Numbered from the stretch's first letter, positions 9,008 to 22,900 are shown. The stretch: 64,000 nt of DNA from Bursaphelenchus xylophilus (GCA_904066235.2 CAJFCV020000002.1:6448001-6512000); one strand, 5' to 3'. Notes: generated by a model not told the origin, from the letters alone. A program made the numbers and translations.

Positions 9008-11403
9008 ATGGATTATCAGCTTTCAACAAACATTGCCGATCTCCCTTTCGGGGTGTTTAATGAGTTGGCCCGAAGTCTGGAGTACAATGACTTGTGGCAG
9101 AGCCTCTTCAACGATCCCTATGACCCGATTTACCATGTTCGGTAAGTCGGGCATAATATAAATAAAATCAGATAAAGATCAGATGAAATGGACAGACTAA
9201 GAAGGTTACCGGAAACCGGATCTCATTTGTTACGAATTCTGGGGCATCGAGGACAAACGGTCAAGGATTTTATTCAAAAACTGCATTCACTGGTCAGTCA
9301 TCCGGAACCAAAGTCGCAGAAAAAAACACGTTATGATTTTAACTAAATAAAAATTACAGGCTAAAAAACATGGCTCGGTTATGGATCGTCCTCAACTTAT
9401 TCTTCATAGAAAGTTCCGTAAGTTGGTGTATTTTACAGTCATTTCCCGTTCCTAGGACCTGTAATCTGGGCGAGATCCGAACAAATCACTGTTACAGTAA
9501 TTGGAGATGGGAATAAAATCAAATTGGATTGCCGAGCAAGCGCCTTTCCCTCTCCTTTATACCAGTGGTATGAAGAAGGGAAGGCGATTGAAGGGGCGAT
9601 TAACCAATCATTGATAATATTACGGTAACTTCTGGCTTGTTAGACATACATATGTATTGTCATTTAGTTGTGCTTGTACTGCCAGGAATGTATTCAAATG
9701 TAAAGTTTACAATATAGTTGGAGATGGAGAGACATGGTCAAATTTTTATCGGATGCCAAATAAAGAATACAGTTCCGAGTTAACATCCAAGATTGTGGAT
9801 CTCTCCCAATACGCTCTCGATTCAGCTGCCGCCGGATGTGAGAGTTGTACTCAGAATATGGTAGCGGAGATATATCGACATATGAATGGAGTTAGTGTTA
9901 ATGATAGGGTACCTGAAATAGAAGCTGTTAATGATCCCATGATGAGTAGTAAGTAACCACTTATTATGTGTCGAGTACACAAACAAAAATATCGGCGTAT
10001 TTACTTTCAGCTCAGCAAGTGATGGTAGCGGCTGACAAAGTGGCCTTGATTATCAGCAACCGAACCTATGCTCCGAACATGACAAATCTTATAACCCCCC
10101 ATTGTGATGCTCAAACTCTGGCGGAATGTTTACAACAATTTGGATTTAAGACTGTTACGTTGGGTGATCTGACACTCAAAGAGATGAAATTCTTTATTAT
10201 GGAATATCGAAAATTGTTGGGGAATGATGTATACGGTAACTTATTTTTTTCTCGGATTTTATTTTCAGCTGTATTTTACTTCGTGGGGCACGGATTCCAA
10301 GCAAATGGTCAATGTTATTTATTACCAATAGGAGCCCCAGCTGAGAATTATGGGCCGGAGGATTGTTTGTCGATGGATTGGGTCTTATCTGTTTTTAAAG
10401 AGTATTCCCCAGCTCTCAATCTTGTACTTCTTGATATCTGTAGGAAGTTTGTCCCGTAAGTATTATATCTTCTAAACAAAAGTGGTTTTGCAGCACAAAC
10501 ATTGACAAGTTCACAACTTATGCCGAGAAATTCCAGCGGGATCTGAAGGTTTGCAGGAATATTGTCTATGGCTATGCAACGTGAGTCCAATCTGGTCTAA
10601 TTTTACTTCTACCTACAGAAGTGGAGGCGTTGGAGCTTATGAAGTTAAGGGAGAAAGGAATGGGGTCTTTATGAAATATCTGAAGAATAGAATTGGGAGA
10701 AACATTCCTGTATTGGATATGTTACGAAAAGTATTCAGAGGTAATGTACATGTAAAAATAAAATTATATTTGTCTAACAGATGTTGAGAAGGATTCCAAA
10801 GTAAGAGATGTCCAGGTCCCTGAACTTACGAGTAATCTTACCCTCCCTCGATCTCTGCACGATGTTCTAGATTACTCTGGTCATACTACTTCTCATTGTC
10901 ATCATAACTTACATTGGCAATTAATTCATCGTAAGTAGAAGACATTGTTGTACAGTTTTTAGAATTACCTGATCCTGTTCGTGTCGACTTTCCTGACCAG
11001 AAACTTTTGGTCACAATTTGGTTTAGTTTCGTGGGCAAATTCACAAACATGGTATACATATTCAGTAGCGTCGGAGATCTCTCGGAAGACGAGAAGGATG
11101 AGGCTGGCCCTCCAAGTGACAATGCCCGAGCTCATCTTGCTTATATTACATTTCCCGAGAACATCGACGCCAACGAAGCCAAGCTCTGTGAAGATGATGA
11201 TGAAGGGGTTTCCCTTAGAATCATGGTATCAAATCTACAGAAAGTAAAGGTAAAGATTCCTCCGTAGGTACGAAATGTCATCCTAGAAGAAGCTTGAATG
11301 CACTCTCATGCTCACCAAGATTGAAGAGGACTCGGAAGGCCCGGTTGTAGCCACCAAAATAATTTCGCTGGGCCATGTGTTGATCACTCAGATATATTGT
11401 TAA
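9008..11403 (+). CDS. malt-1: MALT1-like paracaspase (death-like domain, Ig domain, caspase-like domain)
   Basis: Twelve exons: 9008-9141, 9196-9292, 9360-9417, 9456-9624, 9668-9948, 10011-10235, 10269-10455, 10494-10580, 10619-10740, 10781-10930, 10963-11249, 11287-11403; predicted 637 aa. Domain order is as in MALT1: an N-terminal helical death-like region, an Ig-like region (LDCRASAFPSPLYQWYEEG...CKVYN), then the caspase fold. Catalytic His329 is in YFVGHGF and Cys379 in LLDICRK. The loop GYATSGGVGAYEV and a C-terminal Ig-like region follow. Paracaspases cleave after arginine and act in NF-kB-type signalling in vertebrates; nematodes lack canonical NF-kB, and C. elegans MALT-1 has been linked to immunity and behaviour. 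The second intron uses a weak GTCAGT donor and is the least certain junction. Introns of 32, 33, 37 and 38 nt occur. The stop is only 39 nt from the convergent stop of the next gene. Confidence 0.9.
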
Positions 11404-11442
11404 TTGTTATTTATTCTTACAAATACTTATATAAACAACTGA

Positions 11443-13506
11443 TTAGTAACCGGCATATGGGTTGAATGGTTGTTGAGGAGAGACGTTGACGGGGGAGGGG
11501 ACGGCGGTGGTAGTGACCAGGCCAGCACACACTCGGACTTGCTCTTTGGGGGCACACTGGCTGCTGTCTGGATCGTAAGCATATCCGCCGGGACATGTGA
11601 ACTCGTAGGTCTTGTTGGCCGAGCACACGAAGTAATGGCGGGAACAGCGTCTGCCGTAGATTCCGTTCTGAAGATTAGCACATAGATTGTCCCCGGGGGC
11701 GGCAGTGGTGGTTTGAACTGGGGCTGGCTGGACCGGGGGCTGACCATAGACAGGCTGAGTTGGTTGGACTGGCTGCACTTGGGGAACTGGTTGAACTGGG
11801 GCAACGTTGACTGGAGCTCTGAAAGAAAAAAGTCATTGGTGCCGTAGGTACTCAAAACAATTTAAAAAAATTCTAACAGTACAAAATGAGAGCTTACGGA
11901 GCAGCAGTGGTGGTTGGAAGAGTTCCTCCGCACTCTGGGATGTTGGCACTCCAATCGCAGCTTCCAGTCTGAGCACTGTATTTAAGACCAGACGGACAGC
12001 TGAAGGCATATCCATTTCCAGCAGCACATGAAGTGTACTGGGCACTGCATCCTTGGCCATAGAAACCGTCAGCTTTCCCAGCACAAGAGATGCTGACTGG
12101 AGATGGAGCGGCGGTTGTTGGAGCAACAGTCACTGGAGCTGGAGGTGGAATGGTGGGGAGAATGTTGACAGGGGCTGGGGGAGCTCCGTATTGGACTGGG
12201 GCAGGCTGGGGAGGAGCTGGCTGAACGTTGACTGGAGCAGGAGGAGCAGTGGTGGTTGTGGTCTTGGGCTTTCCACACTCGCTAGTCCATTCACAAGTGT
12301 TGCTTCCGGCATCATAACCAGTTCCGGCGGGGCAGTTTTGCTGGTAAGCAACACCTAGAAGAACAAAATATTAGAATTTACAAATAGTTTTATATTTGGC
12401 ATCTTCAAGTTTCTCACCTCCATAGCAGATGTAGAACTGTTGGCCGCACCATGTGTTGCTGTATTGACCATCTGGACGCCCTTGACAGTTAAATGAAGGA
12501 GCCTGGGTGGTGGAGGGCAGAACATTCACTGGAGATGGAGCAACCGTCGTCGCTGGAACAGCGGGTACGATGGGGGCGTAAGGATTCTGTGGGACCGGAG
12601 GCTGAACATTAACTGGAGCTGGTGGAGCTGTGGTGGCTGGGGGAGCCGGAGGAGCATAGGGATTTACGACTGGAGCTGGTTGGATTGGGGCGGGAGGAGC
12701 AACGTTAACTGGGGCAGGGGCAGCAGTAGTGGTAGGTGGGCTAAAAGCGAGAATTTAGGAGTGAATCAGTTAGAGAACCGTAGTACATTTGTATTAATTC
12801 GGAACAAAACTTACGCCAGGCAATCAGCCACGTAGAGACAAGTTCCATTCTTGTAGGCCAAGTTGGCTGGACAGGCCAGAGGATAGGCGTTTCCATTGGC
12901 ACAGTGTAGATAGCTGTTCTGACAGGTTCCCCGTTCGTAGATTCCATCTGGACGACCGACACATTCAGTTGATGGGGTCGTGGTTGGTTGGACGTTGACT
13001 GGGGCTGGAGCCGCAGTCGTAGTCGTCTTGGGCTTTCCACATTCGGAAATATACTCGCATTGGTGGGCAACCACATCATATCCAGTTCCTGGGGGACACA
13101 CTTGTTGGAAAGCATGACCTAAAAAATGATGAAATAAAAGAAGGTCATGCTATAGTTCGATTTCAATTTGAATTTTTTCATACCTCCATTACAGAAGTAG
13201 AAGGTGGAGCTGCAAGGTTGCTTTGAATAGTACCCGTTGAGTTTGGAACTGCAATCAAAGTCGACTGGGGCGAGGGTTGTGGTTGGGATCACATTTACTG
13301 GTGCTGGTGGGACAGTAGAGGCTGGTGGGGGAGCACCATATGGAGGGGTGTACACGATCTTTCCGCTACGAATACCGGCCGATTGTCCTTAAAAATATAA
13401 TAAAAAGGGTAAGCAAACAGCGTCCAGAAAAAAGATGATGACAAATGAAATACAGTAACCCACCAAGAACAAGGAGAACGGAGAGAAGAACTCCCTGAAG
13501 AATCAT
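11443..13506 (-). CDS. Secreted chitin-binding protein with four peritrophin-A (CBM14) domains
   Basis: Six exons: 13506-13464, 13387-13184, 13118-12815, 12740-12418, 12354-11898, 11818-11443; predicted 568 aa. Exon 1 encodes a signal peptide (MILQGVLLSVLLVLG...). Cysteine-rich units of the type C-x(n)-DG.Y-x-C-x-x-YxxC-x(n)-CP-x(n)-C occur repeatedly: I count about four full CBM14 units, two of them split by an intron after a YxCxGG motif, plus a final one (LCANLQNGIYGRRCSRHYFVC). They are joined by long Pro/Thr linkers carrying the repeated unit APxPVNVxP with TTT. Such proteins bind chitin in eggshell, pharyngeal lining or other matrices. AATAAA on the - strand at about 11411-11416 lies 27 nt past the stop, almost touching the paracaspase stop. 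Exact role unknown. Confidence 0.88.
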
Positions 13507-13919
13507 CTTGGGAGCTGTCAACGCAAGACGAAACAACTCGAGAACGGCTCTCTCATCCTATCCCGAGGCTTTTAAACACCGTTCGAATCCAGAAGCCCCT
13601 CCTTTTCTGATCTGGGAATGGAATGAAACAACGCCCACGGCCAAGTATTTCCGGCCAGACCGAGAAAAGAACGGGGAAACGGAGATAAATTAAACCTTTA
13701 ATAATTATTCAATCTCTGGCCTTTCGACCAATCGAATCAGCGATGAATCAAGGTTCATCAAAAGGCATGGGAATCGAAATGCCCTCAGGGCCTAAACTCA
13801 TCAGTCTTTATTAAACTCGTTATTACAAACAACAACATAACCGTTTCAATTAATATACAATGTGAAAGAACGAGATATTTAAATACAAGGATGTCATGTA
13901 ATGGCACGGGGATTACTAT
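13507..13919. other. Gap between the PAN-mucin 3' end and the chitin-binding gene
   Basis: Holds the likely promoter of the chitin-binding gene (a TTTAAAAG box on the - strand at about 13568-13575) and, near 13807-13812, a - strand AATAAA for the PAN-mucin transcript. The ORF at 13508-13693 on the + strand has no support. Confidence 0.45.
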
Positions 13920-16900
13920 TTAAGAACATTTTACACATTCTAGACGAACCGGGAAGATCCCATTCACTTCGAGGGCGACTTCATTTCGTGGACATTTGGC
14001 TGCCTCAGGGGAAGTCAATGATAAAGAACAAATCGAGGATGTCGGGTCAAACTCTGCTGATTTACAATTGTGTTTGCTACAATACTCTGCACATTCAGAG
14101 ACTGAATTTGTCGTTGTTTTCTTCTCAAAAACGGATGGATGATTTCTTGACGTGACTTGAGTCAGCTGGTAATCGCATTCTAAAGTAATAATGAAATATT
14201 ATTAATCAGGTTACTTACTTGTACATCTAATACAAGAGATAACAAATGGAACTGTGGATGCATGCTGAGGGGTGTATTCAACCGAATCGAGACAACTGGC
14301 ATGATCTGAAGTTGTCAAACAGACCCCTTGCCCGGTCTGGGTGTGGGAGATTGGAACAAATCCAGCAGTGGTACATCCTTCCTATAATTAATTTTCAAAT
14401 ATATATAATAATAAAAAGTAAAAGCTTACAGTCTCAAAACATTTCTGAGCACAGTCAGCGGGCGTGTCAGCGGCTACATCGTTCGTTACATTCAACTTGG
14501 GGAGCTTGTTAACAGCCACCAGTTTGAATTCAACTCGACCGTTGCATTTGTTGGAGAAGCCTGAAAAGAAGTTGTCAGTCCTTACAATTACTGTATAAAA
14601 ATCCGTACAATTACTACATAAATATCCTTAAAATTACTGTATAAATATTACCTTGACGCTTGATAATCGGAGTAAATTCTGTCTCTGTAAACGAAACATC
14701 TTCTTTTACAGCGTCATCCTTTTGTCGGTTCTCCCCTAAAACAATATTTTAACTTAAAAAGTTTTAATTTACCGCATTGAATACAAGTGATATCGACAAC
14801 TTCATCAAATTTGGTTAACCTCCATGTATGATGCAACTTCGATCCCTCACAAGTGGATGGAAGCGGATTTCCATCCTCAAAATGTAAGAGACAAGCACTT
14901 CTGGGGAAACGAGTAAACGCCGCCTTGCTACATTTGAGTTCAAGACATGACTTTACACAAGTTCTAATGGAATTGGAAGCCAAAACTAACTCAAACGTCT
15001 GGGAGTAATCTTCCAAGGGTTTAGCAGCAAAATAAATTCCATTGTCATCACAACCTAAAATAGGAATAACGAAATATACAAAGAGATAACGATGACTTAC
15101 CAACAGATGGCTGGTCTTTAATGATGGCCTCAACATCCTTCTGATTGCTCAAAGTATCCACCAACTCGGAAACTGCTTGAACGGGAGGCTCCAAAGTTGC
15201 TGAAAACCAAAGTTAAGGGGAACAAATAAGAACCAGTGGCAATTCTAAGTAGCTATTTTAGGTAGACTCACTTTCTTGTGTTCCCAAAACGTCCACCAAC
15301 TCGCTGACTGCCTTTACAATACTATTATCTTCAGTAGTAGTCTCAATACTCTCATTCGTCGTCTCTACCGAGGATCCTGTGGTCGATTGGACTTCAGTTT
15401 TGGTAGATTCTTGGATGGTCTTGTTAAAGACAATGATTGTTGGAGTCTGTTGAGTTGAAGATGGCAATTCGGAACTTAAAACAGTAGCCAATAATTCAGT
15501 ACTGGACAAAACTGGGCTCTGTGCTGTTACTTTTTCCAATTCTGGAGTTCCTTCAGTTTCTTTAAATTCCTCTGTGGTTGGTCTCGCGATGGGAAATACC
15601 TCAGTTACACCTTCAGTTGCAATAACCGCTGCCTCAGTTGTGGCCTCTTTCTCATTGGTCTCGACCTCGGTCTGATTTGTCAAGCGTTCTTCTTCCACTT
15701 GAGAGGTCGTGGTTTCTGGACGAGAGATTTTTGTGAATCCTGTTAAAATCTTATCCAGTGTTGTTAATTCCGGAGATTCTGTAGTTGCTTCCGAATGGCT
15801 GGTAACCTCTAACTCGGATTCTTGGGTTGCTTTTACACTAGATTCTGTAGTCTGAGATACGGTAGTTTCGGGTGGACGAAGGGTGGTTTCCGTTATAGAA
15901 TCAGACGCTTCTTTATGAGGTTTGGTTGCAGCTTCAGCTTCTTGCACAACCTCTGCTTTTGTCTGTTCGACGGTGGAAAGGATGGACTCTGATGTTGTTT
16001 GGGATACCTCATCTATCAACATGGCAGTTGATTGGGGGCCTTCGGAAACAGAGGTCTCAGTGGTGGCTTTAGAAGTTCCATTTTCTGGTTTCATCCCGGC
16101 CTCTGCGTCATCATTAATTATTTTGTGGATTTCTTCCTCCAAAGCCTTGGTTGATGTCTCCAACTTCTCGGATGTTGATGATTCCCAGGTTATCTCAGTA
16201 GTGGCATGAACAACGGTTGTCTGTTCCCCATCTTTGTGAGAAAGGATTTCAAGTTTGGTTGATGACTCTGTTTCAACGTTAGACGTTTCCTCGGATTCTG
16301 TTCCCAAAGTAGATGCTTCTGTTGTCACCTTGGTCTCTTTGACTGATTCTGTAATTTCTATTGGGACTTCTGATGTTTTTTCGTGTACTTCTGTAGTACT
16401 TGCATGATCAGTTATTACTCCTGTAGTTGTAACCACACTTTCACCCTCCGTTACCGATTTTTCGGTCGTTTCTTCATGTTCAACCTTCACAATCTCGATT
16501 CCAACACCTGTGGTTGTTGTTTCGACCGACAATCGAGGTGTTTTCTCGTCTTCTTGGTTCTCGATGTGGATTGTTGACGGATGCACAACTTCAGAAAATA
16601 AAGAAGTAGCATCAAACGGTGTCCCGGTGGTCGTCTTACCTTCCTGAATCTCTAATGACTCCACGGTTGTTGCTTCCGATGCCGCAGTACTAGTGCCCGT
16701 AGTTGCATCAGGCTCCGTTTTTTCTGTCTCTTCTTTTTCTCCGCTCTCTTTCTTTTCCTCTTCAGTTGCGGTAACTATTGCTTCAGTTATCACTTTCTCG
16801 GATTCTTCGGTTCCACTTGTGGAGACAGTTGTTCCTTGTTCGGCAATGGTAACTTCAACGGCCTCTTGCTTCCCTTGGAGTTGTTCTTCAACCTTGGGTT

Positions 16901-19900
16901 CGGCAATAGTGCTGGAGATGATATTAGTCGCTGCTGAAGTTGTGTCGGCTTCCTCTGTAACACCAGTTCCAAGGGTTTTATTCTCAGCCTCTGCAGTCAA
17001 TTTTTCTGTGGCCTTAGTTGAACTATCCTCTTTCGATTCTATGGTCAAATTCTCTTTGACTGATTCAGTTGTAGCTCCAGTTCCTTTAGCGACCGTTGTA
17101 GCCTCAGCTTCTTCAAGGAGTTCTTCAGATTTGACTCTTTCAAGGCCTGGAGTATTACTTGTCAAAGAAGTTGTTTCAATTCCAGATTCCGTGATCTTCT
17201 CTTCAATTTCAGATTTCAAAGTGGACTTTTCAGGCTGTGCATTGCTTTCAGTTACTCTTCCCGATGCACTTTCTTCCTGTGTTGTTGGCAGTTCTGTAGT
17301 AGTTCCTTCATTTTCCCCGCTTTTATCCTCCCCGATGACAAACGCTCCTTCTACGGTGACCTTTTCGGTAACTCGGCCATGTGAAATGGGTGTGGATTGT
17401 GAAATTTCAACCTCAGCATTTGTTGTAGCCTCAGGCTCTTTATTTTCACCCTCCAAATTCTTTTGAGTTTCTGTTTTGAATGGAGATTCAGAAGCCCTGA
17501 AAGTCTCGGTTGTCTCTTCCAAACCGCCGGAAGTACTAGCTTCAGAAGTTTTTGTTGATCCTTCAGATTGCTTTGTGTTCTCTTCGACTCCATGAGTTGT
17601 GGTTTCCTCTACTTCTCGGACTGTTGTTCTGGTGTCTTCTAATGTTCTTGTTGCGCTTGCTTCTTCTTCATCTTTATTTGTTGCAGTAACACTGGTAGAT
17701 TCAGATGCTTCTGTAGTTGGAGCAATTTTCTCTGTGTGCTCAGCCGGGAAAACAATTGGTTTAAGACTTGCTCTGATCGAACCTGAGGATTCTGTCGTTG
17801 TTGGTGGCTCTTCCGATGTTTTAAATCTGGCCGAAGTTGTGGCCGATGCTTCAGTTAGAGCAATTTCAGATTCTGTGACGACTTCTGACTCCTTGGTTGT
17901 GTTTTTCCCACTCTCTGTTGTAGTTCGTTGTTCTTGGCCTAAAGAAGTTTCAGTTTCCAAAGGTTTCTCAGAAGACGAAACAACATTTCCTTCGGCGGTT
18001 ACTGTAGTCGCTTCTTTCGCCATCTCACCAGATAGAAAAGATTCAGTTGTCCTTTCCGTCGTTTCAGCTGTCGTTTTTTCCACGGGTCCTCCGGTAGTGC
18101 CGATTTCTTCTTCTGATTTGGGAGTTGATACTTGGGTTTCCTTTGAAACACTTTCGTCATGAACAATAATATGTTCTGGCGGTGAACTGGTTACTTCAAC
18201 AGCGATGGTTGTTTTACCTGACGGTTCTTCAGTTACAGCAGTTTCTTCTGCCTTGGAGGGCTCTGGCTCTGATGTTGTTTCAACTTCGGTCAAAGTGGAT
18301 GACTCGGAGGTTTCTGTTGTGACCTTAACCCCTTCAGCCGTCGTTTGGCCAATCGATTTGTTTGAAGATGTTGTCTCTTCTGAAAGTGTAATAGTTGTGA
18401 CTTCTACACTTTGAATTGTTTTTTCTTCTTGGCTTTCTGCAGTTGATTCAGTAGTTGTAACTTCGACCTTTCCTTCGGTAACTCCTCCTGCTGTTGTTGC
18501 TTTACTTCCTCCTTTAGTCCCTTCAGTTTTTACTTCTTCTCTTAACGAACTGCTTTCAATTTCTGTAGTCTTTTGGGTCTCAGTTCCTTCTGTTGTCCCG
18601 ATTGCGGTAGACGTTTCCGTTTCCTTTTCTTTGTGATCCAGGACATGTTCTTTTCTTACAGCCGGTTCTTCTGTAGCGCCTGTTGCAATCTGATTTTCTT
18701 GGCCTTCAATCGATTGCGTAGTTGTTTCCACAGTTCCTTCTCTTTGCGTTGTACTAGCTGTTTCTTCCTGTCTTGATATCTGCTCATCTGATTTTTGTGT
18801 TGTGACTTCAAAAGTCTCAACGGTGGTGTGTTGTTCACCAGACGTTGCAGGTTCTGTGGTTTCTTGCCCATCTGAAGCTTCCGTAGTCTGTTCAACTCCT
18901 GTGCTCGTGTTTTCTTTCTGAATGCCAGACGACGTTGCAGTCTGTTGTGTCGCAGCCTCAACCTTTTCAACGGTCGAACGATCCGTACTTTCTGCAGCAA
19001 CCTCTTTCGTTGTGTGACCTTCTTTAACCTCTGGTTCTTCAGAAGTATGTTCGGAATCTAGGGTCGTATGTTCTGGAAGGTTGGTGGTCACTTCGGAAAG
19101 TTCAGCGTGCTGGGTTTCTGCATTTTCCGTTACTTCTCCAACTTCTGGGTTTACTGTTGTTGCCTCAAACTGTGCCGTTGAAGTGTTGGATGCGTGATCA
19201 ACACTTTCCGTGTTCTCAGTTGATGCAGAGGAAGCTGTTGTTTCCCATCCTTCGTTAGAATTTTGTGTTGAAGATACTACCTTCTCTATGGCGACAGAGC
19301 TTTCAGTTGTTTGAGTTATGGCATTTTCACTTTTTTCTACTTCCGCCTCTATGGTAATAAATTTTACAGGGATTTCTGTGGTTTCTAGACCATCAGTCGT
19401 CACCTGCAGTCCTGGAATCTTTGTGGTCGACCCAGTCTTCTCTGCAGCATCACTTACTGCCTCTGCCGTTCCCGTTTCTTGTTCTTGGAATTCAACATGA
19501 GCAGTCGAAGATGACGCTGTAATCTCACTTTCTACTCCAGTAGTAACAGCGGTGGATGAGGTCACTTCAATTTCTTTCAATTTAAGAAGTTCGTCGTTGC
19601 CAGTGGTCTGGTTTAATAGCAAAGGTTGCTCAGCGTTTACAACAAGAGTTGTTGCCTCTTCTTTCTCTGAAGTTGCTTCAGGGGCTATGGTAGTTATTTC
19701 CTCTGATTGAGTAGGCTTCCCAGGACGTTCAGTAGTTTCTTTAACTGTCTCTTCCGATTCCGTGATCTTTTTTTCCGGATTCTCCGTCTGTGGTGTGGGT
19801 GTGCTTTCTCCTTCAGATTGCAGAGTGCTTCCTACTGCACCTTCCGTTGGCCCTAGACTAGATGTTGTAACGACTTCAGCTTCAAGGTCGGCCTGAGCTT

Positions 19901-22900
19901 CGATTTTTGGGGTAGCCTCTACTTCATTTATTTCGGTAGTAGAAGTTAGTTCGATTTCTTTCAATTTTAGAACTCCAGTTCCAGAGGTCTGATTTAATAG
20001 TAAAAGATCCTCTGTGCTCAAAACGGTGGTTCCTTCGGGCAGCAAGGTAGTAACTTCCTCCGATTGACTAGACTTTACAGAACTTTCAGTGGCTATTTTG
20101 GCAGCCTCTTCAGACCCTCTGGTCGTTTCTGCTGGGCTTCCGGCCTGAGGATTGACTGTGCTTTCCTCTTCGATCTTCGTTGTGGTTGTTGTGAATTCTG
20201 AAGTTAGTTCTGCTGCTGAGCTTTCTGTTGTAACCACTCCTGCCTCCAGATCTGTTTGAGCCTCTATTTTGGGAGCAGAAGTTGTCGCTTCAGATGTCGC
20301 TTCTTGGACATTCGCAGATTCTGTCGTTAGCTCTTCTTTCTCATTTTTACTTTCCACTTTTTCATTTGGGTTTGTTGTTGATAAATTGGAAGAGATGACT
20401 TCATTAATGGATGCAATAGTATTTGCAGTAGTTGTTACTGGTTCCTCAGTCTTTGCGGTCACTTCTAAAGATTCCTCAGTTGTCTTGGCAGGTTCTTTAG
20501 CCGTCAAGTTTATCTCTCCCTCAGTTGATAATTCAGTTGCTTCGATTTCACCAGCAGACTTTGTTGTAACCTCCGTTGCTTTTTCTTCTTGGGGTGTCGT
20601 TGTGGGCCCTATTTCTTTCGTCTCTGCCACAGTAGTTTCAGAAGATACTGTTGTTAGGGTTCCTTCCTTGCCTGCAGTGCTTTCTCCTTCTTCAGATTCT
20701 GTGGAGAGTGTTGTTGACTCTTGCTCTTCGGAATTCTTGGCTCCTATGTCGGGAACTGTGGTGGATTCATCTTCCCTTTCTGTAGCTCTAGCGGCTTCAG
20801 ATGTCATTGTTTCAACGCCCGATGTCACTTCAGATGATATAGTTGTAGTTTGGATGACTTCTTTCTCTTTTTGAGGTTTGGAAGCTTGAATGGACGTCTG
20901 ATTTAATCCGATTGGTGTCTCGGTTTCTGGGTTCTTTGTTGTTACCGAAGCAGTTGATGGCTCGGCTTTCTCCACTGTCGTTTCTACTGTAGTGAAAATT
21001 GGAGGTTCCGTGGAAGTTCCTTTTTGAGAAGCAATTGGTATTTGAATCTCTGGGCTCTTTGTGGCTTCCTCTGCAGCTTCCTTACTGACTTCAGTTGTTC
21101 TGATTTCTTCTGGCAGTCCAGTTGTCTTCTCACTTTCGCTGACAGTGGTGACTTCAATTCCGGCTACTGTAGATACCTCACTTTCCGCTACCCCCTGGGA
21201 CTCTGTAGTAGTCTCTTCTGAGCTTACAACATGAGGACTGTCAGTGTTTTTTTCTTGAATCTTCGTAGTCTCTACAACACCCTCAGATTCTACACTTGAC
21301 TTCGTAACAGCTTCATGATCTGCTTGCGCTTCTACTTTGGGATTAGACGTTGTCAGTTCATTTGTAGTTCCAGAGACTCCTGTAGTTGTGGGAATCTCAA
21401 TTTCTTTCAATTTAAGACGTTCGTCGTTATCAGTGGTCTCGTTTAGCAGCAAAACTTCTTCAGCGTTTACAACAAAAGTTGTTCCCTCTTCTTTCTCTGA
21501 AGTTGCTTCAGGGGCTATGGTAGTTATTTCCTCTGATTGAGTAGGCTTCCCAGGACGTTCAGTAGTTTCTTTAACTGTCTCTTCCGATTCCGTGATCTTT
21601 TTTTCCGGATTCTCCGTCTGTGGTGTGGGCGTGCTTTCTCCTTCAGATTGCAGAGTGCTTCCTACTGCACCTGCCGTTGGCCCTAGACTAGATGTTGTAA
21701 CGACTTCAGCTTCAAGGTCGGCCTGAGCTTCGATTTTTGGAGTAGCCGTTGCCTCTACAGTTACTTCCTCTTCTTTTTCAGCGGTTGATGTCTTGGGTTT
21801 AGCAGAAGTTACCGTTTCAGATTGAGTAGAACTTTCAGTACCTGTTACTTTTGCAATTTCAGACTCTTCGGTGCTTTCCTCAACAGCCTCAGTAGCACTT
21901 ACAACTTTTTCATGGAGCCCAGAAATTGTTGCAGCTTCAACTTTTTCTTCGCCCTTAATTGTTTGTTCTAGAGATAATGACGTTTGTTCAACACTTGAAG
22001 TTACAGTACTCTTTGTACTTTCAGGTCCATCTGTTGTCTTTTTCACCGCTTCAGACGGAGTCTTCATGGTTGACTGTCCAGTTTTAAATTCAGTTTCAGC
22101 ATGCGTCACTTGAATAGTGGCTTCAGTGGTCCCTTCTGATCCATTAGTAGCCTCGGTTGTTGGAAGTTTTGTGACGGAATCAGTTGTCTCATCGATGTCT
22201 TTAGACGTCGTAAGCTCGCTACCATGTTTTGTAACTCCGTCAGCTTTAGGGCTCGTTGATGACTCAATTTCTGCTTCGGAAGTTGCAGAAACATTTTTAG
22301 TTCCGAGGGTTACTGCATCAGCCAGATTGTCTTCACTCTCTAAGACTTCTGGAGTTGTTGGAGCATTGCCTTCCACTGTTGATACATCCTCCGAACCTTT
22401 TACAGTACTCTGTTCGCTGGGAGTTTCCGTCGTTTGCTTTATTGAAGTACTTTCAGAAGTTCCCTCTTCAATGTCCTTGGTTTTTAATTCTGGAGTTGTT
22501 GGTAACAAAGTAGTTCGATCGCTTTCTCCAATATCAACAATTACTGTAGTTTTGGCTTCAGAGATGGATTCAGCCATTTCTTCGGTAGTTACAGCAGTTT
22601 TATTTTCCTCTGTAGTTCCCGTCAACGATTGTAATCTCTCTGTCCCCTCCGTGGTTACACTTTGCAATGTTGTTTCTTCTGGATGAATTTCACTTGAAGT
22701 TACAGCTTCACTGTGATTAATATTATGGACCCGTTCCTGTACTGGGCGATTCAGGAGTATCGAAACTTCTTCGACCGTACTGCTATCTACAGAAGATGCA
22801 GTTGATTCAGTTTCTACGTTTGCTTTGGTGCTTTCTTCAGATGGAGATTCAGTTGTTGAGAACCAACCACCTATCGTGCTGACGATGGATGAGAAGGTAA

